Source of the DNA: an uncultured Clostridia bacterium
Lineage (GTDB): Bacteria > Bacillota > Clostridia > Oscillospirales > Acutalibacteraceae
Assembly: GCA_946539105.1 (NCBI GenBank)
Contig: CAMNHG010000015.1
Coordinates: 1-21,430 of the forward strand
Direction of reading: 5' to 3'
Length of the DNA stretch: 21,430 nt
This document shows, piece by piece, positions 7,301 to 15,461 of this stretch. The stretch's first letter is position 1, and each line of letters starts with the position of its first letter. Below the pieces are notes generated by a model. The model saw only the letters and a program-made list of their open reading frames with translations. It did not search any database and was not told where the DNA came from. The translations under genes and the position numbers were made by a program.

Positions 7301-7960
7301 TTATTCTTCTATATATTTTAGGATTTCTCCGGGAGAATCCGCAATAGCGATTGCTCCCTGCTCTTTCATCTCGTCAACCGAGCCGTAGCCGTAGCTCACG
7401 CCGATAAAATCAACCTTGCACAGTCTCGCGCCTATGGCGTCAAAACGGCTGTCACCGAGCATTAAGGCTTGCTCCCTGTCATTGTCGATATTTCCGCCGA
7501 GCTTTGTAAGCGCGTACGGAATTAAATCCTTTTTGTCCTTAATCGTATTATCAAGCGTTGATCCGACAACCTCATCGAACCAATCCGTTATTCCGAGAAG
7601 CTCGGCAACTCCATCGGCAACGGGCTTTTGCTTAGAGGTACAGATAGCGGTTTTAATGCCCTTTTCGCGCAGGGCATACACTACCTCTTTAATTCCCGGA
7701 TACACCTTGTTGTGGTACTTACCCTCTTTTTCATAGTAAGCGCGGTAAATTGCCGCTCCCTTTTCGGAGGTTTCATCGTCAAGTCCGCAAAGATTTCTGA
7801 AGGTGTCAATCAGCGGAGGACCGATGTACAGCGTGTAATCGTCAAGATTCGGCTTGGGCACGTTCAGGGTATCGAGCGCGTATTCAAGCGACATACGGAT
7901 TCCCTCCGCGCTCGCGCTTACCGTACCGTCAAGGTCAAATAAAACATATTTATACTTCAT
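7301..7960 (-). CDS. HAD-family phosphatase, Gph/PpaX-like
   Basis: A cytoplasmic haloacid-dehalogenase-type hydrolase of 219 residues, likely a small-molecule phosphomonoesterase. Motif I is FDLDGT (nucleophile Asp9, acid/base Asp11), motif II is ICTSK, motif III includes the Lys of IKDKKD, and motif IV is MLGDSRFD. The alpha-helical cap between motif I and II (about 15-85) is of the phosphoglycolate phosphatase/pyrophosphatase PpaX type. Substrate cannot be told from sequence; phosphoglycolate, pyrophosphate or a nucleotide are options. The start is ATG 7960. A TTG one codon earlier is less likely. It overlaps the thioesterase stop by 11 nt, implying translational coupling. Confidence 0.88.
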   Translation of the reverse strand: MKYKYVLFDLDGTVSASAEGIRMSLEYALDTLNVPKPNLDDYTLYIGPPLIDTFRNLCGLDDETSEKGAAIYRAYYEKEGKYHNKVYPGIKEVVYALREKGIKTAICTSKQKPVADGVAELLGITDWFDEVVGSTLDNTIKDKKDLIPYALTKLGGNIDNDREQALMLGDSRFDAIGARLCKVDFIGVSYGYGSVDEMKEQGAIAIADSPGEILKYIEE

Positions 7961-8333
7961 CAAACTTGCTGTCCGCCTTCTTTTGGAATTTTTCCGCCTT
8001 TACGCTGACCCTTGTGTGCGTTCCCTTTGCGATTTCTCCGGCATTGTCGCGCGCCGTAAGCTCAAAGAAAAACAGCCTGCCATCACATTTTACAAGGCTT
8101 GCTTCAGCTTCAACCTCAGCTCCTAAGGGAGTGGGACTTGTGTGCTCAATGCTGATCGCCGTGCCGACTGTAGTCAGCTCGTTATTATTAAGCACGCTCT
8201 GCGCAAGCTCAGCCGCCGTGCCCTCCATTAGAGTCGCTACGGCAGGAGTTGCCAGTACATCAAGACTGCCGCTGCCGACAACGCTCGCGAGGTTTTCTTT
8301 TTTTACGGTTAATTTTTTTGTCAATTTTTTCAT
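7950..8333 (-). CDS. FlK-like hot-dog fold thioesterase
   Basis: A 127-residue single hot-dog domain resembling the fluoroacetyl-CoA thioesterase FlK group, which hydrolyses acyl-CoA thioesters in the cytoplasm. Residues that line up with the FlK catalytic triad (Thr, Glu, His) are Thr29 in ATPAV, Glu37 in LMEGTA and His64 in IEHTSPTPLG. The Thr-to-Glu spacing of 8 equals that of FlK. The C-terminal half carries the usual VEAEASL and FFFELTARD strands. It probably does not act on fluoroacetyl-CoA; homologues are common in anaerobes and their substrate is unknown. Start ATG 8333 with AAGGG about 9 nt upstream. Only 11 nt separate it from the DUF1858 gene. Confidence 0.85.
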   Translation of the reverse strand: MKKLTKKLTVKKENLASVVGSGSLDVLATPAVATLMEGTAAELAQSVLNNNELTTVGTAISIEHTSPTPLGAEVEAEASLVKCDGRLFFFELTARDNAGEIAKGTHTRVSVKAEKFQKKADSKFDEV

Positions 8334-8344
8334 AGTAATAACCC

Positions 8345-8569
8345 TTATGAATTGTGCTCTTCGATCATCTTTTTGAGCTGGTTAATAACGTCGTTTTCCG
8401 GGAAATTGACCTTCTTGCTCACGTCGGCAATGTTCATATTTTTAATCATCATCTTACCGACCGGGGTTTTGAGCACGCCGAGTCTGCCGTCGAGCTTTAC
8501 AAGCGCGTCGGGGAGCCACGGATATTCTTTTAAAATGTCTGTGAGCTTTGTGCTGCTGTTAATATCCAT
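8345..8569 (-). CDS. DUF1858 domain protein
   Basis: A 74-residue protein matching the DUF1858 family (related to the N-terminus of ScdA/Ric iron-sulfur repair proteins). It has the opening helix LTDILKEYPWLPDALVKL, then LKTPVGKMM and a helical tail. It belongs to the cysteine-free subgroup, lacking the CxxC-type end seen in some relatives, so direct metal binding is unlikely. Function is unknown. The ATG at 8569 is preceded by AAGGAAGG. It lies 18 nt after the GH13 gene and 11 nt before the thioesterase gene, so all three appear co-transcribed. Confidence 0.8.
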   Translation of the reverse strand: MDINSSTKLTDILKEYPWLPDALVKLDGRLGVLKTPVGKMMIKNMNIADVSKKVNFPENDVINQLKKMIEEHNS

Positions 8570-8587
8570 AATATAACCTTCCTTTGT

Positions 8588-10321
8588 TTATTTCTCTGTA
8601 ATCAATATTCCGTCAGGCTTTAACTCTCCGTTTTCGAAGCCGTTTTGGAACAGGATTTTTCCTGCCGGCACAATCTTGTACGGACGTTCCTGAGCGTTAA
8701 TCAGCACGTCCGCTGTTCCCGATTTTATATAGTGAATCAGTCTGGGATATTCCTCTGCATTTATAAACTCAAAGTCGTTGCTTATAAATTCCTTATGCGC
8801 GTTTCTCAGGTGAATCAGCGCGGATATCTTTGACTTAACGTCGTCAAACTTACCGCTGTCAATTTCATCCCACGGCATTGTTGCGCGGTTGTACGGCGAG
8901 TCATAGCCCTTCATTGCAATCTCGGTTCCGTAATATACGCACGCGGAGCCGGGCAAGGTCATAATAACCGCGATTTTTTGCAGCAGCTCGTCGGTGTTTT
9001 TGCTGATTTCCGCAACACGCGGAGTATCGTGGGTATCGAGAAAGTTAAACAACGCCTCAGTAACCTGCTCGGGATAAAGAGTTCTGCAATAGTTGAGCGC
9101 GAACTCAAAATCCTTAAAGGTCTGGTTCGGATTTTTGAAGAAATCAGTTACACACTCGGGCAGCGGATAATTCATAACCGAATCATATTCGTTGCCGCCG
9201 AGCCACGGAAGCGAGTCCGTCCAAATCTCGCCGAGAAAATACACGTCGGGATTTACTTTTTTAACCGCTGAGTTAAGGCTGTTTATAAAGGTGTGCGAAA
9301 CCTCATCGCCCACGTCAAAGCGGATTCCGTCAATTCGCCAGTCCTTTGCCCAGTGAACGCACAAATCCGTAAAGTACTCCACGACCTCGGGGTTGTTGGT
9401 GTTGAGCTTGGGCATTCCCGCCCAGAAGGAGAACGAGAAAAATCTGCCGTCCTCTGTAGAAAAATTCCTGTCGGCAAAGTTTTCGGCGTTGATAAAGAAC
9501 CAGTCGTAATACCGCGAGCCTCTGCCCTTTTCGCAGACGTCCTTCCACGCGAAAAACTCGTGACCGCAGTGATTAAACACAGCGTCGAGCATAACGCGGA
9601 TTCCCATTGTATGGGCAGTGTCAACAAGCTCGGTTAAGTCCTCCTCGGTGCCGAAGTCGGGATCAATCTGCCAATAATCAAAGGTGTTGTATTTATGATT
9701 TGAGCCGGATTTAAAAATCGGCGTAAGGTAAATACCGCTGATTCCCAAATCCTTTAGATATCCGAGTCGTTCGGTTATTCCGCGGATATTTCCGCCGTAG
9801 ATATCGTTCCACTGCGGATTTGAAAAATCTCCCCATTTTCTGAATTTACTGTCCTTCGGGGAATCCGACGAACGGCAAAAGCGGTCGGGCATAATCTGAT
9901 ACCAGACGGTGCGCTTTACCCAGTTCGGCGGAGTTATAATGTCCGAAGCATTCAGCCAAGCGTATTTAAAATACTGCATTGAAGCCTGATTGTTCTCCTC
10001 AACCGGGCAAATTTTGTTTTCGCAGACAACATATGTCCTGCCGTCGCTTTCAAGCTCAAAATAATATCTTAATCGCTTATACTTAGGCTGTAATTTTATC
10101 GTCCAAAGAATGTGATATTTAAGCTCGGCGAGCTTTTGCATTTCGGATTTAACTCCGCTCCAATGCGGCTGTCTGCGAAGCTCGTGAATAAACGGATCTT
10201 CGCTTATAATAAACGCGCGGTCAACGTCCTTACCTGTTTTGATGTTGACTGTAACGGTGTTTTCGTCGGACGCGTAGCAATATTCAATAGTTGCTCTGTG
10301 AGAAACCGCAGAAATATTCAT
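8588..10321 (-). CDS. GH13 alpha-glycosidase (neopullulanase/cyclomaltodextrinase type)
   Basis: This cytoplasmic alpha-amylase-family enzyme likely cleaves imported maltodextrins, cyclodextrins or pullulan fragments. An N-terminal beta-sandwich (CBM34-like, about 1-125) precedes the TIM barrel. The four GH13 motifs are intact: DAVFNHCG (Asp246), GIRFDVGDE (nucleophile Asp336), FLGEIW (acid/base Glu365) and FLDTHDTPR (Asp432). WYQIMPDRF and YGGNIRGI are typical of the GH13_20 group. There is no signal peptide. At 577 residues it is of normal length, with a short C-terminal beta domain. The ATG at 10321 follows GGAGGG. It is the first gene of the leftward transcript and shares a divergent promoter region with the phosphodiesterase gene. 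Exact substrate is not decided by sequence. Confidence 0.93.
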   Translation of the reverse strand: MNISAVSHRATIEYCYASDENTVTVNIKTGKDVDRAFIISEDPFIHELRRQPHWSGVKSEMQKLAELKYHILWTIKLQPKYKRLRYYFELESDGRTYVVCENKICPVEENNQASMQYFKYAWLNASDIITPPNWVKRTVWYQIMPDRFCRSSDSPKDSKFRKWGDFSNPQWNDIYGGNIRGITERLGYLKDLGISGIYLTPIFKSGSNHKYNTFDYWQIDPDFGTEEDLTELVDTAHTMGIRVMLDAVFNHCGHEFFAWKDVCEKGRGSRYYDWFFINAENFADRNFSTEDGRFFSFSFWAGMPKLNTNNPEVVEYFTDLCVHWAKDWRIDGIRFDVGDEVSHTFINSLNSAVKKVNPDVYFLGEIWTDSLPWLGGNEYDSVMNYPLPECVTDFFKNPNQTFKDFEFALNYCRTLYPEQVTEALFNFLDTHDTPRVAEISKNTDELLQKIAVIMTLPGSACVYYGTEIAMKGYDSPYNRATMPWDEIDSGKFDDVKSKISALIHLRNAHKEFISNDFEFINAEEYPRLIHYIKSGTADVLINAQERPYKIVPAGKILFQNGFENGELKPDGILITEK

Positions 10322-10354
10322 AATAGCCCTCCTTTGCCGGACTGATTTATTTAT

Positions 10355-10383
10355 ATTTTATCACACAGATAAAAAAACGGCAA
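10355..10383 (-). promoter_or_regulatory. Promoter of the GH13 operon
   Basis: On the minus strand -35 TTGCCG (10383-10378) and -10 TAAAAT (10360-10355) are spaced by 17 nt, with an extended TGA before the -10. Transcription would start about 25 nt ahead of the GH13 start codon. Confidence 0.65.
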
Positions 10384-10414
10384 GTAATTTGTCAGATTAA
10401 ACGTATATTTATTG

Positions 10415-10443
10415 TTGAAATGTGAACATTTTAGTGATATAAT
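10415..10443 (+). promoter_or_regulatory. Strong sigma-A promoter of the phosphodiesterase gene
   Basis: TTGAAA (10415-10420) and TATAAT (10438-10443) are separated by 17 nt, and TG precedes the -10 by one base (extended -10). The predicted start near 10450 gives a leader of about 24 nt. It is back to back with the GH13 promoter, the two -35 boxes being 31 nt apart. Confidence 0.8.
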
Positions 10444-10473
10444 CAATTCATCAATGATTTAGGGGAAATGTAT

Positions 10474-12240
10474 ATGAAACTAAAAGAACGATTAACGCCG
10501 TATGCTCAGGCAATTCCGAAGATTTTGACCTTTAAGATTTTAACTTCGGTTGTTTTGGCTGTTATTTCGAGCTTACTGATGCTTGCGTCAAGGCTTTTGC
10601 TGCGCAGCACCGGACGAGTAAGCGTAAGCAGCGGCGACTTCACGTTTTTGTTTACAACCTGGCAGGGCTATTTGATGATTGCGATAATGCTGGTCATCGT
10701 ACTGCTGTATGTCGCGGTTGAGGTAAACGCTTTGATAATCTACATATCTAAAATTCTCCACGGAGAGAATCCGTCGGTGTTCAAGTGCATCGGCAAGGGT
10801 ATTGTCGGTTTGAAAAAGTACATTAACTACCGCGGATTAATTATACTTCTTTACTGCACGCTTATCTCTCCGATGCTCGGACTCGGGTTTTCGATTTCGC
10901 TTACAAGCACGTTTTACATTCCGAACTTTATCAGCTCGGTAATCTTCAAAAACCCGTTCTACACCGCAGGCGTTATCGCGCTGGTTCTGTTCCTTATTGT
11001 GGTAGGTATAATCTACTGCTTTATCCTGCACGGCGCGTTGATTGACGATTTGAGCATAAAAGAAGCCAGTATTCAGTCGCGCAGGCTGCTGAAAAAGAAC
11101 TGGAAAAATTATATTTTTGAAATGCTCAGATTCCTGCTTATCACGGTGATTGTTGTCGCGGCAATTTACGCGCTGTTCGTTTTGGTTCCGAGCCTTATTA
11201 TCGACTCGGTCGCAACCGACGACAAAGCGGGAATATTCGCTACAACGCTTATCAGTATGCTCGCGCTTTTCATATTTTTTGTTGTGCAGATACTCTGGTC
11301 GGCGTTCCTTTTGATGAAGCTCACTGTGCTTTACCACACTTATAAGAGCGAGGGCGAGTGGAAATATACAAGACCTGAAAAGAAAGCTCACCCTGTTCTG
11401 ATTGTTATGATTATTCTTTGCGTTTTGGCGATTGTCGGCCTTTCCGCAATGTACACCTATGCCTTTGACGACATTGTGCCGGCGTTCACACACGCCCAGT
11501 ATGTAGGCCACCGCGCAGGCGGCGTTGAAGCTCCCGAAAACACCGTTAAGGGCATTGAAACCGCGGCTGAGCTTAACGCTTTCGGCTGCGAGATTGACAT
11601 TCAGCGCACCTCGGACGGTTATTATGTAGTTAACCACGACAACGACTTTAAGCGCGTTGCCGGTGTTGCCAAAAAGCCTTCGGAAATGACGCTTGCCGAG
11701 GTTAAGGAGCTGCGCGTTGACGGCGAGCCGGTTCCTACATATGAGGAAATGCTCGACGCCAGCAAGGACAAGGTAACGCTTTTTGTTGAGCTCAAGGGCG
11801 AGACCGCCGACGAAAAGATGGCTGATGACGCAGTTAAGGCAATCAAGGAAAAGGGTATGGAAAAGCAGGCTGTTTTAATCTCGCTCAAATACGATATTCT
11901 TGAATATATCGAGCAGAAATATCCCGAAATGGAAACAGGCTACCTTGCGTTCTTCTCCTTCGGAGATATCGAGGAAATGCCGTTTGACTACCTTGCCCTG
12001 GAGGAAGAAATTTCTACCGATGAGGCGATTGAGAATATCCACGCCAAAAATAAAAAGGTTATGGTTTGGACTGTTAACGATCCCGAAAACATCAAGACCT
12101 TCCTCAACAGCGAGGCAGACGCTATTATCACCGACGAGGTTAAGAAATCCAAGGAAATTTCCGACGATCTTAAAAAGCGTACTCCGAGAGAAATTATTTA
12201 CGACCTGTTCGGCACTTGGACAGTTGAATTAGCAAAATAA
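10474..12240 (+). CDS. Membrane-anchored glycerophosphodiester phosphodiesterase
   Basis: Predicted to hydrolyse glycerophosphodiesters, such as deacylated phospholipids or glycerol-phosphate polymers, to glycerol-3-phosphate and an alcohol. The first 340 residues hold about eight membrane helices (GPDPase membrane domain). The GDPD barrel follows, probably facing outside: HRAGG (catalytic His346), APENT, CEIDIQRTSDG, VVNHD (second His), FVELKGE and a final VWTVNDPE strand. The family is typical of Firmicutes. I chose ATG 10474 because the AGGGGA site is 7 nt before it; the ATG at 10468 would be only 1 nt away. It is monocistronic between its own promoter and the hairpin at 12250. Orientation of the catalytic domain is inferred. 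Confidence 0.92.
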   Translation: MKLKERLTPYAQAIPKILTFKILTSVVLAVISSLLMLASRLLLRSTGRVSVSSGDFTFLFTTWQGYLMIAIMLVIVLLYVAVEVNALIIYISKILHGENPSVFKCIGKGIVGLKKYINYRGLIILLYCTLISPMLGLGFSISLTSTFYIPNFISSVIFKNPFYTAGVIALVLFLIVVGIIYCFILHGALIDDLSIKEASIQSRRLLKKNWKNYIFEMLRFLLITVIVVAAIYALFVLVPSLIIDSVATDDKAGIFATTLISMLALFIFFVVQILWSAFLLMKLTVLYHTYKSEGEWKYTRPEKKAHPVLIVMIILCVLAIVGLSAMYTYAFDDIVPAFTHAQYVGHRAGGVEAPENTVKGIETAAELNAFGCEIDIQRTSDGYYVVNHDNDFKRVAGVAKKPSEMTLAEVKELRVDGEPVPTYEEMLDASKDKVTLFVELKGETADEKMADDAVKAIKEKGMEKQAVLISLKYDILEYIEQKYPEMETGYLAFFSFGDIEEMPFDYLALEEEISTDEAIENIHAKNKKVMVWTVNDPENIKTFLNSEADAIITDEVKKSKEISDDLKKRTPREIIYDLFGTWTVELAK

Positions 12241-12249
12241 ATTACAAAA

Positions 12250-12277
12250 TCGGGCGACTCATTTTTGAGTCGCCCGA
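12250..12277. terminator. Hairpin between convergent phosphodiesterase and MmcQ genes
   Basis: A perfect 11-bp stem (12250-12260 with 12267-12277) surrounds a 6-nt loop. The U-tract is better on the minus strand (TTTT) than on the plus strand (AAAACAG), so it is a good terminator for the MmcQ gene and a weaker one for the phosphodiesterase gene. Confidence 0.75.
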
Positions 12278-12302
12278 AAACAGTAAAATCTTAAATTTGG
12301 AT

Positions 12303-12974
12303 TTATTTAGTTTTTTGCTTGTTTTTTCCCTCGACAATGGCGTAGCTATCGTCGAGGAGCTTTTCGATTTGCGGAATATCGGCTTCCCTGTCAAGGAGAA
12401 TTGAAATCCAGTACTTTTTATTCATATGGTACGACGGAAAGTAATGAACATTGTCGATAATACCGGGGGTATCATCCGGCAATACCTTTAAGTTCAGGAC
12501 GTTTATTTTACCCTCTTTTTCAACGCCGAGATACCTGTACGGAATAAGCATAAAAAGCCCGTACCACTTGTGTTTTTTCGCTGTGTTCAGCGTGTGATAT
12601 TCTTTTAAATATCCCCACGGTGCTTCGGGAATTGTGCCGTACTTTTCCCTGACGTATTCAAGCAAGACAGCCTTTACATCGGCGAGCTCAAAGGATGAGC
12701 TTAAAATTTCCTCAAGCAAATCCCCGACATTCGCGCGGATTTGACCGACAAATCCGCCGTCCGCGCTCGTGTTAAACGGAAGGTAAATTTCACCGTCCGG
12801 CTCTTCGTAAACATTTACTTCAATATTCTCTCCGCTGATTTCAAACACGGCGTAAAATCCGTTTTCTTTCAGCGGTTTTTTTATTGTATAGGCGTTTCCT
12901 GCTTTTTTAAAGCCGTTCTGCTCAGCCTTTGAGGGGCTGAAAATATATTTGTCAAAAACGCTGTTGTAATTCAC
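12303..12974 (-). CDS. MmcQ/YjbR family protein
   Basis: A 223-residue soluble protein. The C-terminal half (about 130-215) matches the MmcQ/YjbR family: WYGLFMLIP, INVLNLKV, a YFPSYHMNKKYWISI stretch and a final helix at IEKLLDDSY. This family adopts a DNA-binding-like double-wing fold, but its biological role is unproven. The first ~120 residues form a separate region also seen in long clostridial members; I do not recognise a function. The start is GTG 12974, the first in-frame start after the promoter, with an AAAGTGG-like site upstream. It has its own consensus promoter, so it is probably not part of the esterase operon that ends just upstream. Confidence 0.8.
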   Translation of the reverse strand: MNYNSVFDKYIFSPSKAEQNGFKKAGNAYTIKKPLKENGFYAVFEISGENIEVNVYEEPDGEIYLPFNTSADGGFVGQIRANVGDLLEEILSSSFELADVKAVLLEYVREKYGTIPEAPWGYLKEYHTLNTAKKHKWYGLFMLIPYRYLGVEKEGKINVLNLKVLPDDTPGIIDNVHYFPSYHMNKKYWISILLDREADIPQIEKLLDDSYAIVEGKNKQKTK

Positions 12975-12997
12975 CGCACCACTTTCTTTCCGCTAAT

Positions 12998-13026
12998 ATT
13001 ATAGGCTATTGCGCGCGGAAAATCAA
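12998..13026 (-). promoter_or_regulatory. Sigma-A promoter of the MmcQ gene
   Basis: On the minus strand TTGATT (13026-13021), a 17-nt spacer and a perfect TATAAT (13003-12998). The -35 begins only 3 nt after the esterase stop codon. Transcription would start about 17 nt before the GTG. Confidence 0.75.
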
Positions 13027-13029
13027 GCG

Positions 13030-14448
13030 TTATCCGGCTGAGATTGTGAGCGTTATATCGCCTTTTCCGAGAAGGTCTTTTAGCTCGGAATCCGACTTAT
13101 TCTTAATCTTGCCGAGCCTTGTGTACTCCCAGGTGTTTGAGCCGTAAAATACCGAAATTTGATTGCCCGAATACAGCACAATATCTCCCGGTTCGGTAGT
13201 GATTTTTTCATCACTGCTCGGCAGTGTTTTTCCGAGAGAACCTACCTGCTCAAAGCCGCCGTACATTGACATCTTTATTTCAAGCGGAGAATCCTTTGCA
13301 AGCTGCTTTAGCGCGTTTACGGATTCGTTTTCCTGCCATTCAATCTCAACCGCGTTATCGCCGAGTTTTAGGGTAAGATTATCGGATTCTGTTTTGGAAG
13401 TAACCTCGGAGGTTTCGGCAGGCTGTGCTGCCGCAATCGTTGACGCGTTTTCTTCGGCTTTTGGTGTTGACCTGAAAATCTTATTTAGGTAATTATAAAA
13501 GCACTGCTGCCAAAAGTCGCTGTCGTGCTCGTAGCCTTCCGCCAAATCGGTCTGGTTTTTAACGCCCATTTTGTTGAGCACATCACGGTAATACAACGTG
13601 CAGTCGATGTTCCACGGGTCCTTACTTCCGACGGACATATAAAGGTAGTACGGAGTGTTTGCCTCGGTAGGCTTTGGGAACTCCTGCATATACGGCGTGT
13701 TCCAAAAAGTGCCCTTGTAGTACTCGGTCGGGATTACTCCCGTATCGGGCGCGAAAGCTCCGATATAGCCGAACTTATCGAGCCACTTAAAGCCTGTGCA
13801 CAGCGACTTTGCTCCGCCCTCGGACATTCCTGCAACGGCGGTGTTTTCTCTGCCGGTGAGCACATTGTAGTTCTTCTCGATAAACGGCATAAGGTCTACC
13901 GCAACGTCGTCAATCGCCTTGTCGTAAATAAACCTGAGCTGCTCGTCGGACTTGCTGTCCTTGTCAGCCTGCTTGTCGGTGTACATATCCACATTTACGG
14001 TGATTTGAGGAACGGCAAGGCCGTCGTTAAGCATATTTCCGTAGAGCAGAGTCAAGTATGAATCATCGTCAATCTGATTGTCGTGGCTTCCGCCGAAGCC
14101 GTGGAAAACATACATAACCGGATATTTTTTGCTCTCATCATATCCTGCCGACAAAAGAATATTGCACTGCTTGTCATCACCTGCGGTGGACGAATAGTAT
14201 GTTACGTCCTTAAGCACCTTGCCGTAGTCAACGCCCGAACGTTTTTTGAACATATCCTCTGATACATCATAGCGGTTTTCCGTTGAGTAGGGGTCGAAAT
14301 TTTCGCTGTTTGCGACGGTTGCTGAAGCGGTTTCGTTTTTACTGCCGGAAGAAGCCGTTGACGGATTTTGCGTGGAAGAACACGCGCTGAAAGCAAGCAG
14401 GCAGGAAAGAACTGCCGCAATCCCAATAATTCCCTTTTTAATTTTCAT
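13030..14448 (-). CDS. Lipoprotein esterase fused to a cyclophilin-like domain
   Basis: A 472-residue secreted lipoprotein. The signal peptide ends in LLAFSAC, giving lipidated Cys23. A Ser/Thr/Asn-rich linker follows, then a putative esterase domain (about 65-325) of the feruloyl/acetylxylan esterase D type. It has nucleophile Ser209 in AGMSEGG, His308 in GYEHDSDF and VFHGFGGSHDN near the oxyanion region. After a second linker rich in Ala, Ser, Thr and Glu, residues about 357-472 form a cyclophilin-like domain (DNAVEIEW, YGGFEQVG, PGDIVLYSGNQISVFYG). The acyl substrate could be plant-polysaccharide feruloyl or acetyl esters; this is inferred. It is the last gene of a three-gene operon, 18 nt after the hydrolase gene. 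No terminator follows. Confidence 0.85.
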   Translation of the reverse strand: MKIKKGIIGIAAVLSCLLAFSACSSTQNPSTASSGSKNETASATVANSENFDPYSTENRYDVSEDMFKKRSGVDYGKVLKDVTYYSSTAGDDKQCNILLSAGYDESKKYPVMYVFHGFGGSHDNQIDDDSYLTLLYGNMLNDGLAVPQITVNVDMYTDKQADKDSKSDEQLRFIYDKAIDDVAVDLMPFIEKNYNVLTGRENTAVAGMSEGGAKSLCTGFKWLDKFGYIGAFAPDTGVIPTEYYKGTFWNTPYMQEFPKPTEANTPYYLYMSVGSKDPWNIDCTLYYRDVLNKMGVKNQTDLAEGYEHDSDFWQQCFYNYLNKIFRSTPKAEENASTIAAAQPAETSEVTSKTESDNLTLKLGDNAVEIEWQENESVNALKQLAKDSPLEIKMSMYGGFEQVGSLGKTLPSSDEKITTEPGDIVLYSGNQISVFYGSNTWEYTRLGKIKNKSDSELKDLLGKGDITLTISAG

Positions 14449-14466
14449 ATATTCAGCCTTCTTTGC

Positions 14467-15459
14467 TTAAATGCTTTTGCGGATGAAGTCCTCGATTTTA
14501 TCAAACGGAATAACGTCCAAATTGTCGTACAAATCGGTGTGAACCGCGCCGGGAATAATCATAAGCTCCTTGTTAACAGTGTACTTGCTGTCCTCGGTCA
14601 TCGCCTTGTAAGCGTCCTTTGAGAAGTAGCAGGAATGAGCCTTCTCGCCGTGAATCATCAGCACCGCCGAGCGGATTTCGTTTGAATATTTTAAAATCGG
14701 CTGATTCATAAACGACAGACAACCGACGGTGTTCCAGCCCTCGTTAGAGTTGAGCGACCTTTCGTGATACGCTCTGCCCTTGTAGTACTCGCTGTAGTCC
14801 TTTACAAAGAACGGTACGTCCTCGGGGGCAGGCAAAGGCAGACATCCGCCTGCGCGCGAATATTCACCGTTTTTATATTCCTCTGTTCTGAGGTTGTTAA
14901 GCGCGGTCTTTTTCTCAAAGCGTTTTTCCTCGCTGTCCTCGCTGTCGAAATATCCGTTGGCGTTAACTCGCGTCATATCGTACATTGTTGAAACGATTGT
15001 CGCCTTGATTCTTGTGTCGAGTGCGGCGGTGTTAAGAGCCATTCCGCCCCAGCCGCAAATGCCGATAATGCTGATTTTGTCGGCGTCTACATTTTCCTGA
15101 ACCGACAGAAAATCAACCGCCGCCTGAAAGTCCTCGGTGTTTATGTCGGGGGACGCCATATATCTCGGCACTCCTCCGCTCTCACCCGTAAAGGACGGGT
15201 CAAAGGCGATTGTGATGAATCCGCGCTCTGCCATAGTCTGCGCGTACAAGCCCGAGCACTGCTCCTTTACCGCGCCGAACGGACCGCATACCGCGATTGC
15301 CGGGAGCTTTCCGTCCGCGTTCTTAGGCGTGTACATATCCCCCGCGAGAGTAATGCCGTAGCGGTTAACAAAGGTTACCTTGCAGTGGTCAACCTTATCG
15401 CTTTTTTCAAAGGTCTTATCCCAATTTTGAGTGAGCTTAAGCTCTGCTGTTTTCATCAT
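14467..15459 (-). CDS. Alpha/beta hydrolase, YcjY/dienelactone-hydrolase type
   Basis: A cytoplasmic hydrolase of 330 residues without signal peptide. The nucleophile elbow GICGWGG carries Cys135 instead of serine, as in dienelactone hydrolases, and His307 in PGAVHTDLYD completes the likely active site. GPFGAVKEQ near 60 is the oxyanion region, and TMYDMTRVNANGYFD is a conserved cap segment of this group. The reaction is unknown; ester or lactone cleavage is likely. The ATG at 15459 is 7 nt after a GGAGG that lies inside the end of the acetyltransferase gene, with only 2 nt between the stop and this start. It is therefore translated with the acetyltransferase and belongs to the LysR-linked operon. 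Confidence 0.88.
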   Translation of the reverse strand: MMKTAELKLTQNWDKTFEKSDKVDHCKVTFVNRYGITLAGDMYTPKNADGKLPAIAVCGPFGAVKEQCSGLYAQTMAERGFITIAFDPSFTGESGGVPRYMASPDINTEDFQAAVDFLSVQENVDADKISIIGICGWGGMALNTAALDTRIKATIVSTMYDMTRVNANGYFDSEDSEEKRFEKKTALNNLRTEEYKNGEYSRAGGCLPLPAPEDVPFFVKDYSEYYKGRAYHERSLNSNEGWNTVGCLSFMNQPILKYSNEIRSAVLMIHGEKAHSCYFSKDAYKAMTEDSKYTVNKELMIIPGAVHTDLYDNLDVIPFDKIEDFIRKSI

Positions 15460-15461
15460 AA

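Noticed and set aside
8588..8600. Separate promoter for the DUF1858 gene
   Set aside because: Only 18 nt separate it from the GH13 stop and I see no -10/-35 pair there, so co-transcription is simpler.
10837..11637. Minus-strand frame of 266 codons
   Set aside because: It is antisense to the phosphodiesterase gene, whose membrane helices and GDPD motifs are intact, and it shows Arg/Asn/Lys-rich composition without domains.
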